From JBAZWE01 sp041658605 (GTDB lineage Bacteria > Actinomycetota > Thermoleophilia > BMS3ABIN01), in NCBI GenBank assembly GCA_041658605.1, contig JBAZZU010000013.1:1-63629 (forward strand): DNA of 63,629 nt, in the 5' to 3' direction. The notes under the pieces are model-generated. The model did no database searches. It saw nothing but the letters and a program-made list of their open reading frames with translations, and was not told where the DNA came from. How positions within the stretch are numbered: the first letter of the stretch is position 1; every line of letters begins with the position of its first letter. Made by a program: the position numbers and the translations under genes. Below are positions 1 through 9,200 of the stretch, one piece after another.

Positions 1-90
1 CCCTCGGGTAGGCCGCACGAGGTGCGCGGTGACGCGCATCCCAGATAGATGGCCGCATAGAACAGAATCCGGCTTACGGGCTTGCTGACC
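1..90 (+). ncRNA. rnpB: RNase P RNA, 3' part (bacterial type A), truncated by window edge
   Basis: This is the 3' end of the catalytic RNA that trims tRNA 5' leaders. Seen: a GGGTAGGCCGC block at 6-16, AGATAGATGGCCGC near 43-56, and ACAGAATCCGGCTTAC at 61-76. They occur in the order and spacing of the conserved 3' third of bacterial RNase P RNA; the ACAGAA..CGGCTTA core is diagnostic. The final GGGCTTGCTGACC would be the 3' strand of helix P1. The 5' two thirds lie outside the window. A terminator follows directly, so it is probably an independent transcription unit. Confidence 0.9.
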
Positions 91-128
91 CGGAGGCTCC
101 CTCTTCGAGGGGGCCTCCGGTATTTTTT
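90..128 (+). terminator. Rho-independent terminator of rnpB
   Basis: CCGGAGGC (90-97) pairs with GCCTCCGG (113-120), and the inner TCCCTC/GAGGGG bases extend the stem around a small TTC loop. TATTTTTT follows at 121-128. It closes the RNase P RNA transcript. Confidence 0.88.
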
Positions 129-137
129 CCTCTCCGC

Positions 138-166
138 TTTACCGGGCCGCCTGTTCACTATAAAAT
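138..166 (+). promoter_or_regulatory. Candidate sigma-70 promoter for the GH3 gene
   Basis: TTTACC (138-143), a 17-nt spacer, then TAAAAT (161-166). It lies 44 nt upstream of the TTG start at 210 and downstream of the rnpB terminator. The -35 box is weak; called from consensus and position only. Confidence 0.4.
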
Positions 167-209
167 CATTGCGGTTTATTCTGTTTAATTCCGTCTACAG
201 GGAGGCGAC

Positions 210-1550
210 TTGTCCCGCAAGAAAAAAGTAGATCGCAAAAGGGAAATCACACCGGGAAGCCGCGCGGATCTGAAATCAAAAAAGCGCCGCAGGCGTTCGG
301 GCGTTTCCCGTTTTTTCAAAAGCAGGGTTTTTCTCATCGCGCTGGCCCTGGTGGTCATCGCCGCCGCGGTTGCCGCCGGTATATTGATCATGCGCCAGAG
401 GGGCGATTCCGCAGCGCAGGCTGATACTGGCGAGATCGAAGTAACCGGCGTTACAACACAGAGCGGCGCAGATGTAAACGAGGTCCAGGTCGAGACGCCG
501 CTGGCTTCGGCGACCGACCAGATAGTCGCATCGATGTCACTTGAAGAAAAGATCGGTCAGATGTTCATGGTCGGCTTCGAGGGTCCTGAACCCGACGCCG
601 CGATAATCAGTGCCATCAAGGATAAGCACATAGGCGCGGTCATTCTCTTTACCCGCAATATCAGCAGTAACGATCAGGTGGCTCAGCTCGACGCTACCCT
701 CCAGACTCTTGCCGTCCAGGCCAACCAGCCCGCGAAGCTTATGATCGCCGTTGACCAGGAAGGCGGCAAGACCCGCAGGTTCGAAAAAATCGGGCCGTAT
801 TATTCCCAGCCCATGATAGGCGAGATGCACGATGCCGCCCCGGACGCGGCGCAGCAGCAGGCGAGTTCGGCCGCGCGTGACCTGAAGAAAATTGGCATCA
901 ACACAAACCTGGCGCCGGTGGCGGATGTCAGTTCGGGCTGGGGTTCGACCATGGATGGGCGCAGCTTCAGCCAGGACACGGCGTTCACCGCCGAACTGAC
1001 GGGCAGGGCCATCAAGGGTTACAACAATGCCACGACCATATCCTGCGCTAAACATTTCCCGGGACACGGTTCCGCCGATAACGACTCGGAGACGGCACTA
1101 TCGACCGTGAGCAGCGACCTGGCCACCATCCAGACCACCGATCTTCCACCGTTCCAGGCGGCTGTCGCCGAGGGTGTGCCGATGATAATGGTCGCGCATC
1201 TCGTGGTGCCGGCTCTTGACGCGACGGAGACGCCTTCGTCGCTCTCGAAGCCGATCGTCACCGACCTGCTGCGTACCCAGATGGCGTTTCCCGGCGTGAT
1301 CATCACCGACGACATGGAGATGGGGGCGCTGGCGGAGACGGAGACCATGGGGACAGCAGCCGTGGCCGCGGTCCTGGCCGGCAACGATATGCTCATCGTG
1401 GCGCATACGCAATCGAAACAGAACGAGGCTTACGACGCGATACTGGCGGCGGTCAAGGCAGGCAAGATAAAAGAGGCCGACATAGACAAGTCGGTGGCGC
1501 GTATCCTGGACATGAAGAAGAAGTACCGGCTGGAGAAACAGGCGGGTTAG
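210..1550 (+). CDS. Membrane-anchored glycoside hydrolase family 3 (NagZ-like beta-N-acetylhexosaminidase)
   Basis: Probably a cell-surface enzyme that removes beta-linked N-acetylglucosamine from peptidoglycan or glycans. Seen: a very basic N-terminus (residues 1-40), one membrane segment (about 41-61), a linker, then a GH3 barrel from about 105 (EEKIGQMFMVGF, AVDQEGG, KHFPGHG at 281-287, and TDDMEMGA with the presumed nucleophile Asp367). Start is TTG at 210 with AGGGAGG 5 nt upstream. Odd: the NagZ motif Asp-Ser-His, whose His is the general acid/base, reads Asp292-Ser293-Glu294 here. The fold assignment is firm; substrate and activity are inferred. It stands alone between rnpB and minus-strand genes. 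Confidence 0.85.
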   Translation: MSRKKKVDRKREITPGSRADLKSKKRRRRSGVSRFFKSRVFLIALALVVIAAAVAAGILIMRQRGDSAAQADTGEIEVTGVTTQSGADVNEVQVETPLASATDQIVASMSLEEKIGQMFMVGFEGPEPDAAIISAIKDKHIGAVILFTRNISSNDQVAQLDATLQTLAVQANQPAKLMIAVDQEGGKTRRFEKIGPYYSQPMIGEMHDAAPDAAQQQASSAARDLKKIGINTNLAPVADVSSGWGSTMDGRSFSQDTAFTAELTGRAIKGYNNATTISCAKHFPGHGSADNDSETALSTVSSDLATIQTTDLPPFQAAVAEGVPMIMVAHLVVPALDATETPSSLSKPIVTDLLRTQMAFPGVIITDDMEMGALAETETMGTAAVAAVLAGNDMLIVAHTQSKQNEAYDAILAAVKAGKIKEADIDKSVARILDMKKKYRLEKQAG

Positions 1551-1613
1551 AAAATCAGGTTGGCGCTCGCAGCTGGTCTTATTTCAGCTGATTTCCGGAT
1601 ACCGCAAATCCGC

Positions 1614-2030
1614 TTACCAGGAGTTTCCGTTTCCATCAACGCGCTCCACTTTCGAGTTGCTCCTGCGGATGATGTACACGGTTTTCGCGGAATCGCTTGC
1701 CTCGATGCTCATCTCAAAGCCGCTGCCTGAACCGTTGATGACCTGGATCTTTGAATTGAGGCGCGGGTCCATGGTTTGTAATTCCGAGGCGGAAGAGGCA
1801 TACCTCTCGTTTTCCGCGTAATAACTCTCCTGCGCCATCTGGGCGTTTCGCAGGTTGTTCTGCGCGGCGAGGCGCGCGGCGCGGTCTTCGGGGCTGACCG
1901 CGTTTGGGTTGCCGGATGCCGTACTGACGGAACCGGTTTCGCTTGCGTCGCCGCCGCAGCCGCTCTCCATCAGCAGCGGCCATGCGAGGATTGCCGCTGT
2001 AAGAATCATGGCGATCGAAGTTCTTCTCAT
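1614..2030 (-). CDS. Exported protein with type IV pilin-like C-terminal domain
   Basis: 138 residues. The N-terminus has an Arg-Arg pair and a hydrophobic stretch ending near MESGCGGDA. This may be a lipoprotein signal, but Glu at -3 is a poor lipobox. A Ser/Gly/Asn-rich spacer follows. From about residue 62, NNLRNAQMAQESYYAENERYASSASEL matches the helix-to-sheet region of type IV pilin and GspG-like proteins. The N-terminal prepilin helix with its Glu5 cleavage motif is not visible, so it is pilin-like rather than a standard pilin. ATG at 2030 is chosen because GGAG lies 8 nt upstream; an in-frame GTG at 2039 and an upstream ATG at 2123 are alternatives. A prepilin peptidase gene lies at 35.4 kb. 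Function unknown. Confidence 0.65.
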   Translation of the reverse strand: MRRTSIAMILTAAILAWPLLMESGCGGDASETGSVSTASGNPNAVSPEDRAARLAAQNNLRNAQMAQESYYAENERYASSASELQTMDPRLNSKIQVINGSGSGFEMSIEASDSAKTVYIIRRSNSKVERVDGNGNSW

Positions 2031-2242
2031 CTTCTTCACTCCGCTGTTTCCAGACCTTTGATTTCCCGCGCCGCCCAGGATGGCATTGTTATACCGATAT
2101 TCTGTCCGAAGTACACATCTCACTTACCATTAACCAGTGATATTTTTTTATTCGCCGGGGGAGGCGGGAAGCCTTGTGATGTGATATGCGGTATGCGGTG
2201 GTATGAAGGTTGAAGATGCGGTGACTCTTACGCCGGCTGCTA

Positions 2243-3499
2243 TTAAGCAGTGGCTGGGGTCAAGGCGCTGCCGGGGGAGCCACCCGTGTCTGATGGCGTT
2301 GGTGCCGTGGAAGAAACGGGTTCTGCACCTGCGGGTTCAGTGGCAGATGCCAACGTTTCAGCCGGCGCAGACTCGGCCTCGATTTTCAGGTCTGCCTGAT
2401 GGTCTGGAGCATAAACCGGGCCGTTCTGATTGCCGCTGGTATCGGGTGATTCCAGCGTGATGCTGATGTCGGCCATGCTTCCTGGCGAGACACTTATAAC
2501 CGTGGCTGTATCCCAGTTGTTAGCGGGGCCGTACCAGGTTTTTTCGTATGTTTTTGTCGCTGTCACCTGGCTATCGTAAATGTTCTCGTTTGGCTGGGCC
2601 AGAAGTTTGTAATCGCCAGGGGGGAGAGAAAGAAACGTAAAAGCGTTACCCATATAGCCGCCGACAACTCCATCCAGCATATAACCCGTCCGGACGCCGT
2701 CGACGACTTCGGTCCTGTCGGCCCTGTAGGCGAATATCTGGACGCAGGAGGACAGGCCGGCCGCGAAGCAGTTGTCGGAGAAGTTGGTGATTCGTCCGCG
2801 AATAATACCAGTAGGCATAAGTACCGCATCGACCCCCTGTGATCCCAGTGGCACCGGTGTTGCCAGGCTGGAATCCCTCACGTTGTTATACCATTCGTTG
2901 ACCCAGCTGTATGCGCCGGACCGGGGCCCGGTGAAATTGATGGCGTAAGTGCTCGCGGTCATGACGTCCGGCGGCCAGGTCGGCCCGAACTGAACTGAAT
3001 AGTATCCGTCCGTATCAGTTGTGAAAGGAGTCGGCAGGGGCCAGATGTTCGGGTTACTCAACGGTGTCGCGGTGATCAGGACTCCGAGGATTCCGCGTCC
3101 CCAGGGATCAGTCACGCGGCCCGAGATCGTCCAGAAGCCATTCGGGCTTAAGGGGCTGCCCGGCAGGAAGCCATCATCGTCTGGATCGATATATCCGGGA
3201 GGCAGGGGCGGGAAGGGCAGTTCGGCGATGATGACCGGCGTGTCCCGCTCGCAACAGTCAAAAGCGAAGCCATTTCCCGGATTTGAATAATCGTTATATC
3301 CGTATTCGGGTCCGGATTGTTCGGCTGGCGAGGCCGCCGCGGCGCCGACCGCTCCGCCATTGGGGGATTCATCAAAAACGACGCCGGATTCGGTATTGAA
3401 ATTGACTACGGGCGATTCGTTGCTTCCGCTGAGTATTACAGCACCCAGAAGCGCGATTGCGACAAAGAAGAATAAAACGACAGGCAAAAGTTTTTTCAT
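2243..3499 (-). CDS. Secreted protein with carboxypeptidase regulatory-like domains
   Basis: 418 residues. A typical signal peptide or anchor comes first (MKKLLPVVLFFFVAIALLGAVILS). A Pro/Gly-rich region follows, then GFWTISGRVTDPWGRGILGVLITATP and TGIIRGRITNF, which match the start of CarboxypepD_reg/SdrB-like beta-sandwich repeats, with SLPPGDYKLLAQP as a typical repeat end. The tail (about 350-418) is rich in Ala, Pro, Thr, Ser and Glu, like a flexible or wall-spanning linker. No sorting motif or catalytic residues were seen. The gene has its own good promoter and a structured leader of about 100 nt. Likely an extracellular adhesin or structural protein; role unknown. Confidence 0.7.
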   Translation of the reverse strand: MKKLLPVVLFFFVAIALLGAVILSGSNESPVVNFNTESGVVFDESPNGGAVGAAAASPAEQSGPEYGYNDYSNPGNGFAFDCCERDTPVIIAELPFPPLPPGYIDPDDDGFLPGSPLSPNGFWTISGRVTDPWGRGILGVLITATPLSNPNIWPLPTPFTTDTDGYYSVQFGPTWPPDVMTASTYAINFTGPRSGAYSWVNEWYNNVRDSSLATPVPLGSQGVDAVLMPTGIIRGRITNFSDNCFAAGLSSCVQIFAYRADRTEVVDGVRTGYMLDGVVGGYMGNAFTFLSLPPGDYKLLAQPNENIYDSQVTATKTYEKTWYGPANNWDTATVISVSPGSMADISITLESPDTSGNQNGPVYAPDHQADLKIEAESAPAETLASATEPAGAEPVSSTAPTPSDTGGSPGSALTPATA

Positions 3500-3602
3500 A
3501 AGCTAGGCAAACTGTTATTTTGCCAAGCACTCATACCAACCACCCCTGATCGGTATGGCGCCACAGCGACTCCCCCAGCCGGAGTGGTCACCCGTTTTCA
3601 GT
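3500..3602 (-). promoter_or_regulatory. Structured 5' leader of the secreted protein gene (unassigned cis-RNA candidate)
   Basis: About 100 nt between the promoter and the ATG at 3499, read on the minus strand. It can form ACTCC/GGAGT around GGCTGGG, ATACC/GGTAT, a longer-range CCACTCC/GGGGTGG pairing, and GGCAAA/TTTGCC with a 7-nt loop a few bases before the ATG. No clear Shine-Dalgarno is visible, so the last hairpin may gate translation. It did not match the c-di-GMP, TPP, SAM, cobalamin or ZTP consensus I know. Confidence 0.4.
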
Positions 3603-3608
3603 TAAAAA

Positions 3609-3637
3609 ATTATAATTCCAGGTGCGGTGTAAGTCAA
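3609..3637 (-). promoter_or_regulatory. Strong sigma-70 promoter for the secreted protein gene at 2243-3499
   Basis: On the minus strand, TTGACT (complement of 3632-3637), exactly 17 nt, then TATAAT (complement of 3609-3614). This is nearly perfect consensus. Predicted transcription start is near 3602. Confidence 0.75.
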
Positions 3638-3714
3638 ACAAACATCTAGAGATACATCAAAAAATGGGAGTCTGGATAGAAAAGGGCGTGCAAGAATGAG
3701 CAAGAGGAAGAAAA

Positions 3715-3734
3715 AATCATACTTTAGTATGATT
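3715..3734. repeat. Perfect 9-bp palindrome (operator or weak terminator)
   Basis: AATCATACT (3715-3723), TT, AGTATGATT (3726-3734). On the minus strand the second arm runs into TTTTTT, so it could end the yeeE transcript. The stem is AT-rich and the site could equally be a dimeric repressor operator. Confidence 0.45.
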
Positions 3735-3774
3735 CTTATAGTCTGCGCTTGTATTAGAGTTGATCACGGGAGCT

Positions 3775-3854
3775 CCTGGCGCCTGACTGTGTGTGCTCAC
3801 AGCCCTGTAACAAGGCGCTGGCGGCATTTCCTACCGTGCGCGGTTGGCGCCAGG
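3775..3854. repeat. 80-nt inverted-repeat element with nested hairpins
   Basis: CCTGGCGCC (3775-3783) and GGCGCCAGG (3846-3854) are perfect complements. They enclose a CTGTG/CACAG hairpin (3787-3802) and GC-rich smaller stems. It lies in the 474-nt gap 3500-3973, downstream of the yeeE pair. No coding region was seen in the gap. It may be a structured RNA; which strand is unknown. Confidence 0.4.
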
Positions 3855-3973
3855 TGACCCCTGTTCTTGATAGTCCATCTTTTCGGTCCGTTATCACAGT
3901 AAGACGATCATGCCGCTGATACAGCCTTGACGCGGGTTTCGAGTTTGAGTCCGGATGCCGGCCCGGCCTGATT

Positions 3974-4660
3974 TCAGTGGCTGCTGGTTACCGCTCCATG
4001 TTTGCCGGTACCGGGGCTGCCCGCGGCCTTCTTCTTCGTGTCCAGCCTGTTCAGATACAGCACAAATGCAACGATTACTGCTGCCATGGACACTGCAACC
4101 AGCAGGGGGTTGGCACCCATTACATCCGCGAGGTTTTTGTTTCCATAGTTGAAGTTACCCTCGAGCGTCGGCTGTATGTAGTCCCACGTGAGGACGAGAG
4201 TTATTGCCCCTGCGAGACCTCCGAGCGCGGTGACGAAGGCATCGATTTTCCCCTGGCCCATGGCGGCCAGCGCGGTACCAGGACAATAGCCCGCCAGCGC
4301 CCAGCCGACGCCGAAGATCAGGCCGCCGACGATTAGAGATACAAGGTAAAGAGGGGCGATTCCGATATGCGCCACCAGACCGATGCCTCCCAGCGAATCC
4401 ACCAGGTACATTCCAACTGAACCTGTCGCGATAGCTATGAACAGGAACTTCATGATTGTAAGGTCCTTGAGTCTGAGCATGTTGACGATCATCGCGTAAC
4501 TCGAAGCGCCGGATCGTTGCAGGAGAGCTCCAAAGGCGATTCCTGTAAGCAGGCCCACAACAAGCGCCTTCGTGTCCGTTCCCCCGACAGTGCCGGCCGC
4601 GTCAGTAGCGGTCTGTGCAGCATCACTTACCTGTGCGATTATCAATGCGGCCGCCGTCAT
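3974..4660 (-). CDS. YeeE/YedE-family sulfur transporter, second half
   Basis: 228 residues, mostly membrane: segments near 30-45, 70-90, 95-120, 140-160 and 185-205. Seen: the family signature GYCPGTALAAMGQGKIDAF, whose Cys is part of the conserved cysteine path in YeeE/YedE thiosulfate and sulfur transporters. Its ATG overlaps the stop of the upstream partner by 4 nt, so the two halves are co-translated. Many bacteria encode this transporter as two such half-proteins (PmpA/PmpB type). The exact sulfur compound cannot be read from sequence. The tail after residue 205 is polar and probably cytoplasmic. Confidence 0.8.
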   Translation of the reverse strand: MTAAALIIAQVSDAAQTATDAAGTVGGTDTKALVVGLLTGIAFGALLQRSGASSYAMIVNMLRLKDLTIMKFLFIAIATGSVGMYLVDSLGGIGLVAHIGIAPLYLVSLIVGGLIFGVGWALAGYCPGTALAAMGQGKIDAFVTALGGLAGAITLVLTWDYIQPTLEGNFNYGNKNLADVMGANPLLVAVSMAAVIVAFVLYLNRLDTKKKAAGSPGTGKHGAVTSSH

Positions 4661-5211
4661 GACGCCCTCCCTCTATAAATAAGCCGCGCGGTGAGTATCC
4701 CCGAGGCCAATATCGATACAGCAAAAACAAAACCGGCGATCGCCAGCTGCGCTACGCCGCTTAAAACCAGCCCGCTCGTGCAGCCTCCGGCGATCCGCGC
4801 GCCATACAGGAGCAGGAAGCCGCCGGCGAATGCGGCTGCGAACCGCTTGGGCCTGCTGTCTCCGAACCTGCTCGCCCAGAGTTTAGGCACCGCCCTTGTC
4901 GTCAGGCCGCCCTTGAGAAGCGCTGCGAGAAATCCGCCGGCGATCATTCCAACGGCAAGCATGACGAGCCAGTCGACGCTGGTAGGGATCTTCTGGGAAA
5001 GGTAGGCGTTCGTGGTCGGAAGGTCGGAGCCGACGGCCCGCAGTATCAGGTTGTCGACAAAGACATAGTTTCTCGAGACACCCAGCGCGGCGTAGGTCGC
5101 CACTGCAAAAGTGTTGAGCAGGCCCAGCAGTATGCCGCCGTACAGCCAGCCCATCCTTCGCGATGCCGCTCCTGACCCCGGCACTGCTGAATTTATATCA
5201 GTTGCGCTCAT
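4657..5211 (-). CDS. YeeE/YedE-family sulfur transporter, first half
   Basis: 184 residues with about four to five membrane segments and the signature GARIAGGCTSG, the counterpart of the GYCPGT motif in the following gene. Together the two proteins probably form one inner-membrane channel for thiosulfate or a related sulfur species. ATG at 5211 is chosen because GGAGG lies 5 nt upstream; an in-frame ATG 24 nt earlier lacks this. First gene of a two-gene operon. No rhodanese or TusA partner was seen nearby. Confidence 0.8.
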   Translation of the reverse strand: MSATDINSAVPGSGAASRRMGWLYGGILLGLLNTFAVATYAALGVSRNYVFVDNLILRAVGSDLPTTNAYLSQKIPTSVDWLVMLAVGMIAGGFLAALLKGGLTTRAVPKLWASRFGDSRPKRFAAAFAGGFLLLYGARIAGGCTSGLVLSGVAQLAIAGFVFAVSILASGILTARLIYRGRAS

Positions 5212-5312
5212 CACAACCTCCGTTAAAGTTATCAATAATTAGACATAAGTGGCCTGGAAAGGATTCCTCCCGCGCCAGGCGATGCCGGTGGGTATGTGTG
5301 CGGTTTTCGGCC

Positions 5313-5858
5313 TCAGGCAATTTTTCTCTCCCGTCCGTCGAGCAGCTCGAAGATCGCGTCTATGAACGCGGGAAGATCCTTTGGAGAACGCGAGGTGACG
5401 AGGTTGCCATCCTTTACTGCAGCGCCGCTTGTGTAGTTGGCTCCCGCCTTTTTCAGCTCCCCGCTCACCGTGAAAAAGCTTGTGGCGGTTCTACCCGCCA
5501 TGATCCCGGCGGATATAAGTACCTGGGGCCCGTGGCATATTGCAGCGATGGGTTTCTTGTCACGATCGAAACTGCGAACGAAATCGAGGATCCGTTCATC
5601 GCGGCGCAGGTGCGCCGGAGCTTTGCCTCCGGGGATCACCAGTGCGTCAAAATCGTTGGCGCTGACTTCGCCGATGGTTGCGTCAGCCGCAACTATCGTG
5701 CCCCTTTTCCCTCTGACGCCTCTTTTATCATCCTCCGCCAAGCCGATAAGCGTTACTTTTGCTTCTGTTTTTTTCAGCGCCCTGACCGGTTCCACCAGCT
5801 CGGAGTCCTCGAATCCCGGAGCGATCAGGACAGCAATATTTTTATCTGAGAAATTCAT
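5313..5858 (-). CDS. DJ-1/PfpI family protein
   Basis: 181 residues, the usual length. Seen: the flavodoxin-like start IAVLIAPGFEDSEL with the conserved Glu near residue 17, VIPGGKAP, and the nucleophile elbow AICHGPQ with Cys108-His109, then the TSFFTV and VTSRSPKDLPAF segments typical of PfpI/YhbO. Family members are reported as proteases, glyoxalases or protein deglycases, and many protect against carbonyl or oxidative stress; which one applies here is open. AAGGAGG lies 3 nt before the ATG. It is divergent from the large secreted protein gene, with its own promoter. Confidence 0.88.
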   Translation of the reverse strand: MNFSDKNIAVLIAPGFEDSELVEPVRALKKTEAKVTLIGLAEDDKRGVRGKRGTIVAADATIGEVSANDFDALVIPGGKAPAHLRRDERILDFVRSFDRDKKPIAAICHGPQVLISAGIMAGRTATSFFTVSGELKKAGANYTSGAAVKDGNLVTSRSPKDLPAFIDAIFELLDGRERKIA

Positions 5859-5901
5859 TGTCCTCCTTGGGGAAAAGCGTGTTTCTTATACATGAATAGC
5901 C

Positions 5902-5931
5902 ATTACAGGCTCTGTTTAAACCGGTTGTAAA
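5902..5931 (-). promoter_or_regulatory. Candidate promoter for the DJ-1/PfpI gene
   Basis: On the minus strand, TTTACA (complement of 5926-5931), 18 nt, then TGTAAT (complement of 5902-5907), about 45 nt before the start codon. Called from consensus only. Confidence 0.4.
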
Positions 5932-6017
5932 GTTTTTTTTGCTTTTCTGTTGTCCTTTTGGCTATAGCCAGACCGAGATGGTACGGCTGTCCTTTTCCTG
6001 TCGCTTAAAAAAATACA

Positions 6018-6044
6018 ACTTTTCGATTTTCAATATACAACCAA
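6018..6044 (+). promoter_or_regulatory. Motif shared with the upstream region of the RHS protein gene
   Basis: ACTTTTCG (6018-6025), 6 nt, AATATACAACCAA (6032-6044). Nearly the same arrangement recurs at 61089-61114. It lies in the 411-nt divergent gap 5859-6269, which also holds the pfpI promoter. I see no convincing standard promoter for the plus-strand gene. Might be a shared regulator or sigma-factor site. Confidence 0.35.
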
Positions 6045-6269
6045 TGGGCGATGTGCGGACGCCGAGGCTCTGGTAAATTTTCCTGGCTGGCAAGGATTTC
6101 ATATGACGGACAAGGAGGCATTTATGAGATAGCAGTTTCGAGTGACCGTAACCGGAGTGAGCCGATATCCGCGGATGGGCTGGCCGGCAACGGTTGAAAA
6201 ATCATATGCGAAATAAAGCTGACAGTAGCTGTCGTGGAGTTGACGTACGAGTTGAGGAAGTGATTACTG

Positions 6270-9200
6270 ATGTTGACGCGGATGCTGGAGCAAAAAGCGG
6301 GCCGGACCAGGCCCGTGAGTGGAGCGCTTGCGTTGTATCGCAGGCTGGGTACATTCAGGGGAGGAACTGGCAGAGGCGGCCTGTTAAAGACATTCAGGCT
6401 GATTTCTGTTTCTATTGCCTTACTGGCGCTGGCCTGCTGGAACTGTCCGGGTAAGGCGATGGCAGCGCAGGACTGGGGATGGACGGTCAATGAGATGCCG
6501 GTATTTATCGGTCCGGGCGACCAGAAAAAACCTGCGCCTTCGGATCGCACGATCTTCTTCAGGGATTTCAACCGGAGTTCAATAGGATGGATTGTCAAGA
6601 AAGATCTGCATAACGGTTTACCCGAAGAGTCGGTCTATGGCCCGGGTATCCATGCCGGACCGGATGCCGACGAAACTTCAGTGGCCTGGCAGAACTCCGG
6701 CAACCAGGTTTGCAGGAGACCGGTCGCCGGCGGTTCCGACCACTGCCTGTCTTCATTCAGGGCCGACAGACTGGCGGTATCGGGTGATTACGCCGTCAGC
6801 GGCGGCGGCAGCAGCACGATCAGACTTTTCGATTTCAGCGCCATGAGTTCGAAAATAATCGATCAGTCCACTTTATCCGGCATGCGTTACGACCCGGATA
6901 TCGATCGCGGCCAGGTGGTCTGGATCAAGGAGAGGGGTTATGCGGGGCGTTATTACGAACCTTTGATCGTCATGTACGACGTGAACTCAGGTATCGATAC
7001 CTACATGACCAAAATGGGGGGCGGTACAGTTCCGGGAGGGGCCAGCAAATACCAGAGGAGAAATCCCGTGATCAGCAACGGACTTATCCTCTACCAGGAA
7101 CGAATCAACGAGGCCGGGCGTGACTGGAACATCAACGCCGCGGCTATCGACACCCTTGGAATCACGATGGTGGGAGGCCCGGGAGACCAGATAAATCCAT
7201 CGCTGAGTGGAAACATCGTGGTCTTTCAGGACAACCGCTCCGGTCATCCGGACGATGCTGGCAACTGGGTCGGCGAATGGGACATTTACATGAAGGACCT
7301 GGCGACAGGTATCGAGCAGCCTGTCTGCACCGCATCGGGTGATCAGGCCAACCCGGTAATAAGGGGAAACGTCATCACCTGGGAAGACAAAAGGAGCGGT
7401 AACTGGGATATATATGCCGCGGTTCTTTCGCCCGCCGAGGCGGACATGCAGTTGATGCAGAGTTTTGCCCCCACCCTTGTTCTCGATCGCGGCGAAGACT
7501 TCAGTCCCGTGGAAGTCGCCGCCATGGTGGCGGAGCCGGGAACCACCCTGATGGAAGGCAACCAGGAAAGACTGCGGTCACCAGAGACACTCACCATCGA
7601 CGCGCTTGGTGGCTTCGGGGCTGATTCCTATCTGGATCTGGCAGGCGCGTGTGTCGTATGCGGAGCCCATCTGCCTGATCCTAATTTTGACAGATATATC
7701 TATACGCAGTACGTAAAGCCATATAACACTATCGTCGGTTCGGGGATACGTCAGGGAATCTACGGCAGGGTTATCCGCCAGGGCGACAGGACCGTGATCC
7801 AGTACTGGCTCAATTATTATTTCAACAACCATCCGATGATCAGTCACGAAGGTGACTGGGAGCTTGTCGAAGTGGAGCTGGATGGCGGAGGGCAGCCCGC
7901 GCGCGTTTCCGCGTCGCAACACGCCTATGGGAAGATGAGGCGCTGGCGGGATACGGAGACGAGGGATGGCCATCCGGTCATATATGTGGCCAAAGGCTCG
8001 CATGCCAATTATTTCGAGCCCGGCGATCACGCTGTTGAGCTGGGAGGGATATCCACACCGGTAGTTGTTGATGAAACTGACGGGTTCGCGGAAGGTATCG
8101 TCATGGAGGCCGATATTTTACCGCTGCCCGGAACAGCTTTTGATATCCCGGGCTTCAGGTGGCTTAACTTCAGGGGCAACTGGGGTGAAGATAATGGAAA
8201 TCCCAATGGCGACGCGCCTCTTGGGCCGGTCTGGTCGGGAGACCGCTGGAATAGGCCATTCACCTGGGAGAGGCTTGAATGGGATGGTTTTGACGGCATC
8301 AGGGGGATGGTCGCCGGCATGAAGTTCCGGATTGACGGCCAGGTGAAGATCGACCTGTTTGATTCCACCGGCGGCCACGTTGGAGAGGACGCACAGGGAT
8401 CTATTGAAAAGACGATCGGCGGCTCCCAGTATCTCGACGTGCCGGAAATCAATCAGAAGGCCATCGTCGCACCATTTGGCATCAGTGGGGAATACAGGTT
8501 GAAGCTTTCCGCGGACGCGGCGGTTCTTGTACCCCTTGGCCTGACCCTGGCAGACCCTGACACGGGTACGCTGACCAACCTCATCTACAAAGACGTTCCG
8601 CTGGGTGCAGGCGCAACCGCGACGCTCACTTTGATGGCAGGTGTGGATCACTCGGATCTTGCCATTCATCTGGACGCTGATGGAGATGGAGTTACCGACG
8701 CCACACGGTTGCCGGATGAGATAAATGAATTGCCGCTGGACTATACGGCGCCCTCATCTGTCGACGACCTGAAAGCCGGGCGGCTGGCTGACGGCTCCGT
8801 AAAGTTAAGCTGGACAGCTCCTGGTGACGACGACGGCACGGGCCGAGCGACGATCTACGCGATACGTTTCTCGCAGGAGCCGCTAACCGAAGAAAGCTGG
8901 TCCGCGGCTGAACCCGTACAGGTAAGCGAACGTCCTCGTGACGCAGGCAGCGACGAATCCCTCGACATAAGCGGGCTGCCCGATGGAAACCTTTATTTTG
9001 CGATAAAGGCCACGGATGATGCCGGCAATGAATCATCGCTCTTAAATGCAGCATTGACAGCTGTCGAACCTCCCAGGCTGACGCTCGCGCTGGGTGTTGC
9101 CAGCTGGAAAAGCTACGCGGATTACCTGATGAGCAGGTTGTCGGTGAGATATTCGATTAAAAACGATGGCAACGGAACGGCGAGCCAGTTCGCGATTCGC

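Noticed and set aside
3500..3602. Leader considered as c-di-GMP, SAM, cobalamin, TPP or ZTP riboswitch
   Set aside because: None of the conserved core sequences of these classes could be found; kept only as an unassigned structured leader.
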